Positions 60,169-64,000 of a stretch of DNA of 64,000 nt are shown here, piece after piece. The DNA is taken from contig NZ_JAJNCY010000008.1 of the NCBI RefSeq assembly GCF_021026335.1, forward strand, positions 1-64,000, written 5' to 3'. Position 1 is the stretch's first letter. Each line of letters opens with the position of its first letter. The notes beneath the pieces were generated by a model, which saw only the letters and a program-made list of their open reading frames with translations, ran no database searches and was not told where the DNA came from. A program made the position numbers and the translations under genes. The stretch comes from Rhizobium sp. C1 (GTDB lineage: Bacteria > Pseudomonadota > Alphaproteobacteria > Rhizobiales > Rhizobiaceae).

Positions 60169-61785
60169 GTGGCATTTCAAACGCAGGTCGATGCCGGGGC
60201 GCCGGAATTCATCGCAAACAGGGCTGGCATGCTTGAGACCGTGAAGCAGCTTCGCGCCCTCGAGGCACGGGCCGAAACGGCTTCGGAAAAGCGCCGAGCC
60301 CGTTTTGAAGAGCGTGGTCAGATCACGCCACGTGAGCGGCTGGCACGCCTGCTCGATCCCGGTCTGCCGTATCTCAGACTGCACAGCCTCGCAGGCTACA
60401 TGGCGGATACGAAGGATGAGGCGGCTTCCGTTCCGGGCTCAACCTTCATCGGCGGCATCGGCTTCGTGTCCGGTGTGCGGGCGATGATCGTCGTGGACGA
60501 CAGCGGCATCAATGCCGGTGCGCTCAGCCCGTTTGCATTGCAGGCCATGCTTTCCATGCAGGAGATCGCACTGCGCCAGAAGCTGCCCTTCATCCATCTG
60601 GTGGAAAGTGCCGGCGCCAACCTGATGAATTATGTCGTCGACGACTGGGCGCGGGGCGGGGCGGTGTTCCGCAATCTCGCCCGGCTTTCGGCCGCGGGCC
60701 TGCCGACCATTGCCGTTCTGCACGGCCCGTCCACCGCCGGCGGGGCCTATATGCCCGGCATGTCCGACTATGTGATCGGCGTGCGCAAGAACGGCATGGC
60801 AGCGCTGGCCGGTGCCGCCCTCGTCTATGCCGCCACCGGCGAGAAGGCGAAGGAGGAGGATCTGGGCGGGGCCGAAATGCATGCCACCGTCTCCGGCCTC
60901 GTCGAATATCTCGCCGAGGATGACATTCACGCCATCGCCATGGCCCGGGACGTCATGGCGCGGCTCGACTGGAACCGCGACATGCAGCCGGTCGCCCGTA
61001 TGTTTGCGCCACCACGTCTCTCCAGCGACGAGATCGCCGGGCTCGTGCCGCTCGACATGAAGGTGCCGTATGACGTGCGGGAGCTTGCCGCGCGGCTGGT
61101 GGACGGTTCGGAATTCACCGAGTTCAAGCCCGGCTATGGCCCGCAGACGGTCTGCCTCCAGGCCTCCATTCACGGCGTTGCCGTCGGCATTCTCGGCAAT
61201 AACGGGCCGATCGATCCGGCCGGTGCGACCAAGGCCACGCATTTCATCCAGGCTTGCGAGCAAGCGGGTACGGCGCTCGTCTTCCTCAACAACACGACCG
61301 GCTACATGGTCGGCACGGCTTATGAGCAGGCCGGCATGATCAAGCATGGATCGAAGATGATCCAGGCGGTTGCGAATGCCAAGGTGCCGAAGATCACGCT
61401 CTATGTCGGCGCGAGCTTCGGGGCGGGCAATTACGGCATGGCCGGCATTGCCTTCGAGCCCGACTTCCTCTTCGCCTGGCCGAGCAGCCAGAGCGGCGTC
61501 ATGGGTGGCGAGCAGGCGGCGCGCACCATGTCCACCGTCGCGCGTGCCGGTGCCGCCCGCCGCGGCGATGCGCTGGACGAGGAGAAGCTTGCGGCGCAGG
61601 AAGCGGCGATCAAGTCGCTGTTCGACCGGCAGTCCTCGCCCTTCTACACATCCGGCCGGGTGCTCGACCATGGGCTGATCGATCCGCGCGACAGCCGCAG
61701 CGTCATCGCCTTCTGCCTGCTGACCTGCCTTGAGGCGCGCCAGCGCGCCCTCCGTCCCAACAGCTTCGGGGTCGCCCGCCCATGA
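60169..61785 (+). CDS. Acyl-CoA carboxylase, carboxyltransferase (beta) subunit
   Basis: 538 residues from GTG 60169, which has GGAGGAAAGAC upstream. MCC/GCC-type carboxyltransferase: RGQITPRERLARLLDPG (about 46-62), the N-half oxyanion region HGPSTAGGAYMPGMSDYVIG (about 185-204), and the C-half biotin region GNYGMAGIAFEPDFLFAWPSSQSGVMG (split). It has the length of MccB/LiuB/AtuC (~535). The stretch GMAALAGAALVYAATGE differs from the methylcrotonyl-CoA form (usually GTIFLAGPPLVKAATGE), so the substrate may be another acyl-CoA such as geranyl-CoA. It overlaps the alpha gene by 4 bases. Confidence 0.9.
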   Translation: MAFQTQVDAGAPEFIANRAGMLETVKQLRALEARAETASEKRRARFEERGQITPRERLARLLDPGLPYLRLHSLAGYMADTKDEAASVPGSTFIGGIGFVSGVRAMIVVDDSGINAGALSPFALQAMLSMQEIALRQKLPFIHLVESAGANLMNYVVDDWARGGAVFRNLARLSAAGLPTIAVLHGPSTAGGAYMPGMSDYVIGVRKNGMAALAGAALVYAATGEKAKEEDLGGAEMHATVSGLVEYLAEDDIHAIAMARDVMARLDWNRDMQPVARMFAPPRLSSDEIAGLVPLDMKVPYDVRELAARLVDGSEFTEFKPGYGPQTVCLQASIHGVAVGILGNNGPIDPAGATKATHFIQACEQAGTALVFLNNTTGYMVGTAYEQAGMIKHGSKMIQAVANAKVPKITLYVGASFGAGNYGMAGIAFEPDFLFAWPSSQSGVMGGEQAARTMSTVARAGAARRGDALDEEKLAAQEAAIKSLFDRQSSPFYTSGRVLDHGLIDPRDSRSVIAFCLLTCLEARQRALRPNSFGVARP

Positions 61786-63788
61786 GTATGCCCATGATTA
61801 CGTCCCGCTTTTCCTCGATCCTCATTGCCAATCGCGGCGAAATCGCCTGCCGCGTCATCCGATCGGCGCGGACGCTCGGCCTGCGCACGATCGCCGTCTA
61901 TTCCGAAGCCGATCGCGGCGCGCCGCATGTGGCGCTGGCCGACGAGGCGGTCCTGATCGGTCCCGGTCCGGTGGGCGAAAGCTATCTCCGGCCGGAAAAG
62001 ATCATCGAGGCCGCGCGATTGAGCGGCGCCGAGGCGATCCATCCGGGTTATGGGTTCCTCTCGGAAAATGCCGGTTTTGCTCAAGCCGTCGCGGCGGCCG
62101 GTCTCGTCTTCATCGGGCCGCCGGTCGAGGCGATCCGGGTCATGGGCGACAAGGCGGGTGCCAAGCGCGCCATGATCGCCGCCGGCGTGCCCTGCGTTCC
62201 GGGCTATGAAGGGCTCGACCAGAGCGACGCGACATTCATCGCGGAGGCGGATCGCATCGGCTTCCCGGTCATGGTCAAGGCCTCTGCCGGTGGCGGCGGG
62301 CGCGGCATGCGGCTGGTCGAAGAGCCTGTCGAGTTGGCGGATGCGTTGACGCGGGCGCGGGCGGAAGCGCTGAGCGCCTTCGGCTCCGGCGATCTCATTC
62401 TCGAAAAGGCCGTGCGCCGGCCGCGCCATGTCGAAATCCAGGTCTTTGCCGATGCGCATGGCCATGTCATCCATCTCGGCGAACGCGACTGCTCGGTGCA
62501 GCGCCGGCATCAGAAAGTGGTCGAGGAGGCCCCGTCGCCGGTCGTTTCGCCGGAGCTCCGCGCCCGCATGGGCAAGGCGGCGGTCGAGGCGGCGCGCGCG
62601 GTGGATTATCGCGGCGCGGGCACGGTCGAATTCCTGCTGGATGAGCGCGGCGAATTCTATTTCCTCGAAATGAACACGCGGCTTCAGGTCGAGCATCCGG
62701 TGACGGAAATGGTGACGGGGCTCGATCTCGTCGCCATGCAGATCGCCGTGGCGCAAGGCGAGCCGCTGCCGCTGAGCCAGGGCGAGCTGCGGCTCGACGG
62801 CCACGCCATCGAGGTGCGGCTTTATGCCGAAGACCCGGCGGGGGGCTTCCTGCCGGTGACGGGCGATATCGCGCTCTGGCAGCCGGCGAGCGGTCCCGGC
62901 GTTCGCATCGATGCGGGCATCGTGACCGGGCAGACGGTGTCGCCCTTCTACGATCCGATGCTCGCCAAGGTGATCGCCCATGGCCCGACGCGCGATGTTG
63001 CCCGGCGGCGGCTGATCGGGGCGCTGAAGGAAACGGCGGTGCTGGGGCTTTCCACCAATGCCGAATTCCTGATCGACATTCTGGAGCGCCCAGACTTTGC
63101 CGACGGGCGCGCCACGACCGCCTTCATCGGCGAGAACTATCCCGATGGCGTGAAGGAGACCGGGATCGACACTCTCAGCCTCGCCATGGGGGCGGCCCTG
63201 AAGGTTCATCTCGAAAGCCGCAAGGCGCTCGCGGCCTCGACCCTGCCGGATGAGAGCCTGATCGGCTTTCAGTCCGCAGCACCTCTCGCCTCGCGTCTCG
63301 ACTTGACGCTTGCCGGCCAACTTCGCCGCCTCACCGGCCTCTGCGCCGGAAAGGTCTGGACGATGGCCGAGGGCGGCGCTTGGCAACATGCGATCGAGAT
63401 TGTCCGCATCGAGGGGCATGAGGCGGTGCTTCTGGCCGGTGGCAAGCGCCAGACCGTGCTCTGGAGCGAGCGCCGCGATGGCGAACTGCTGCTGGCCATC
63501 GGTCCGCGCCGCTTTTCGCTGAAGCCGCATCGCCCGTGGGAGGACGCAGCCGCGGCGGCAGGCTCCGGCCGCGTCGTTGCCCCCATGCCGGGACTTGTCG
63601 TCTCCGTCCTGGTCGAGCCGGGCCAGACGGTCGAGGCCGGTCAGCCGCTGGCGGTGCTGGAGGCGATGAAGATGCAGCATACGCTGAAAGCGACCGTGCG
63701 CGGCACGATCGCGGAAATCCGCATCGCCAAGGGCCAGCAGCTCGCGGCCGGGACGCTGATGGTTGCAATCGAGGAGGACGCCGCATGA
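61782..63788 (+). CDS. Acyl-CoA carboxylase, biotin carboxylase (alpha) subunit
   Basis: 668 residues. Biotin carboxylase domain about 1-455: ILIANRGEIACRVIRSARTLG (split), the glycine-rich ATP loop KASAGGGGRGMRLV (about 166-179), ERDCSVQRRHQKVVEEAPS (about 236-254) and EMNTRLQVEHPVTE (about 291-304). A middle BT-like domain follows, and a C-terminal biotinyl carrier domain has the biotin-attachment motif EAMKMQHTL (about 626-634). With the beta subunit it forms an alpha6-beta6-type carboxylase. Its stop overlaps the next gene by 4 bases. Confidence 0.94.
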   Translation: MSMPMITSRFSSILIANRGEIACRVIRSARTLGLRTIAVYSEADRGAPHVALADEAVLIGPGPVGESYLRPEKIIEAARLSGAEAIHPGYGFLSENAGFAQAVAAAGLVFIGPPVEAIRVMGDKAGAKRAMIAAGVPCVPGYEGLDQSDATFIAEADRIGFPVMVKASAGGGGRGMRLVEEPVELADALTRARAEALSAFGSGDLILEKAVRRPRHVEIQVFADAHGHVIHLGERDCSVQRRHQKVVEEAPSPVVSPELRARMGKAAVEAARAVDYRGAGTVEFLLDERGEFYFLEMNTRLQVEHPVTEMVTGLDLVAMQIAVAQGEPLPLSQGELRLDGHAIEVRLYAEDPAGGFLPVTGDIALWQPASGPGVRIDAGIVTGQTVSPFYDPMLAKVIAHGPTRDVARRRLIGALKETAVLGLSTNAEFLIDILERPDFADGRATTAFIGENYPDGVKETGIDTLSLAMGAALKVHLESRKALAASTLPDESLIGFQSAAPLASRLDLTLAGQLRRLTGLCAGKVWTMAEGGAWQHAIEIVRIEGHEAVLLAGGKRQTVLWSERRDGELLLAIGPRRFSLKPHRPWEDAAAAAGSGRVVAPMPGLVVSVLVEPGQTVEAGQPLAVLEAMKMQHTLKATVRGTIAEIRIAKGQQLAAGTLMVAIEEDAA

Positions 63789-64000
63789 GCCTGAAGGAAG
63801 CCGCTGATTTCCTGGAGGAAAGCCGCACGCTCGCCGCCCTTCTCGAAGGGGAGAGCGAGGCCACTTTCTCCAAGCCTACCCAGTTCAAGGGCTGGACGAT
63901 CAATGACGTGCTCGTCCACCTGCATTTCTGGAACAAGGCCGTCGATCTCGCCGCCACCGACGAGGCGGGCTTCAAGGCGATGCTCGATCCGCTGATGGCG
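63785..64000 (+). CDS. TIGR03084/DinB-like metal-binding protein (truncated by window end)
   Basis: The first 72 codons, starting at ATG 63785 within the carboxylase stop. EAADFLEESRTLAALLEG and FKGWTINDVLVHLHFWNKAVDLA (split) match the start of TIGR03084 proteins and the maleylpyruvate isomerase/DinB helical bundle, with a likely metal-binding histidine in VLVHLHFW. In related clusters such a gene accompanies acyl-CoA carboxylases. The rest is outside the window. Confidence 0.7.
   Translation, partial: MSLKEAADFLEESRTLAALLEGESEATFSKPTQFKGWTINDVLVHLHFWNKAVDLAATDEAGFKAMLDPLMA

Noticed and set aside
61644-63680. A 678-codon minus-strand open frame
   Set aside because: It is antisense to the biotin carboxylase subunit, which has all catalytic motifs in frame.

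Overview
The window is GC-rich and densely coded. Typical alphaproteobacterial features point to Rhizobiales, most likely a Rhizobiaceae relative (Rhizobium, Agrobacterium, Shinella or Ensifer): a RepA/RepB partition pair with parS-like palindromes, mosaic palindromic intergenic repeats, many ABC importers, and MarR/GntR/AraC-controlled catabolic operons. The RepAB locus suggests a plasmid, a chromid, or a chromosome carrying a captured repABC remnant. The species call is inference only; there is no rRNA or tRNA in the window.

Region 1 (1-28 kb) is an aromatic/indole-type catabolic island. It holds a luciferase-like monooxygenase with a divergent winged-helix regulator, a DUF1906-SH3-amidase lysin-like protein and a DUF1275 membrane protein. 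These are followed by a styrene/indole monooxygenase, an SDR and a flavin reductase divergent from an AraC regulator, which matches the layout of iif-type indole oxidation clusters. A GIY-YIG nuclease gene sits between inverted copies of a ~140 bp palindromic element. Next come a peptide-type ABC importer operon ending in a VOC protein, divergent indolepyruvate:ferredoxin oxidoreductase genes (iorAB), an EAL phosphodiesterase, a soluble PAS chemoreceptor, and a near-mirror-image locus of two FAD oxidoreductase-MarR pairs around an isatin hydrolase-like cyclase.

Region 2 (28-31 kb) has two parS-like palindromes, repA and repB, but no repC. Region 3 (31-41 kb) is a six-gene MoxR/DUF58/DUF4381/BatA/BatB/BatD operon plus an OmpR/histidine-kinase pair. 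Region 4 (41-47 kb) is an NtrC-type regulator and sensor kinase followed by two tandem inverted repeats, a -24/-12 promoter and an OFA-family MFS transporter: a self-contained sigma-54 circuit.

Region 5 (47-56 kb) is a sugar operon: a GntR regulator with two matching operators, an RbsA/RbsC/RbsB-type importer, an aldo-keto reductase, a COG3618 lactonase, a tagaturonate reductase-like enzyme and a zinc dehydrogenase. Together these fit L-galactose uptake and conversion to D-altronate. Region 6 (56-64 kb) is a divergent acyl-CoA cluster: TetR, SDR, acyl-CoA ligase and enoyl-CoA hydratase one way; biotin-dependent acyl-CoA carboxylase beta and alpha subunits and a truncated TIGR03084-type protein the other way. 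It resembles acyclic terpene (atu) or leucine (liu) degradation loci, with the true substrate unknown.
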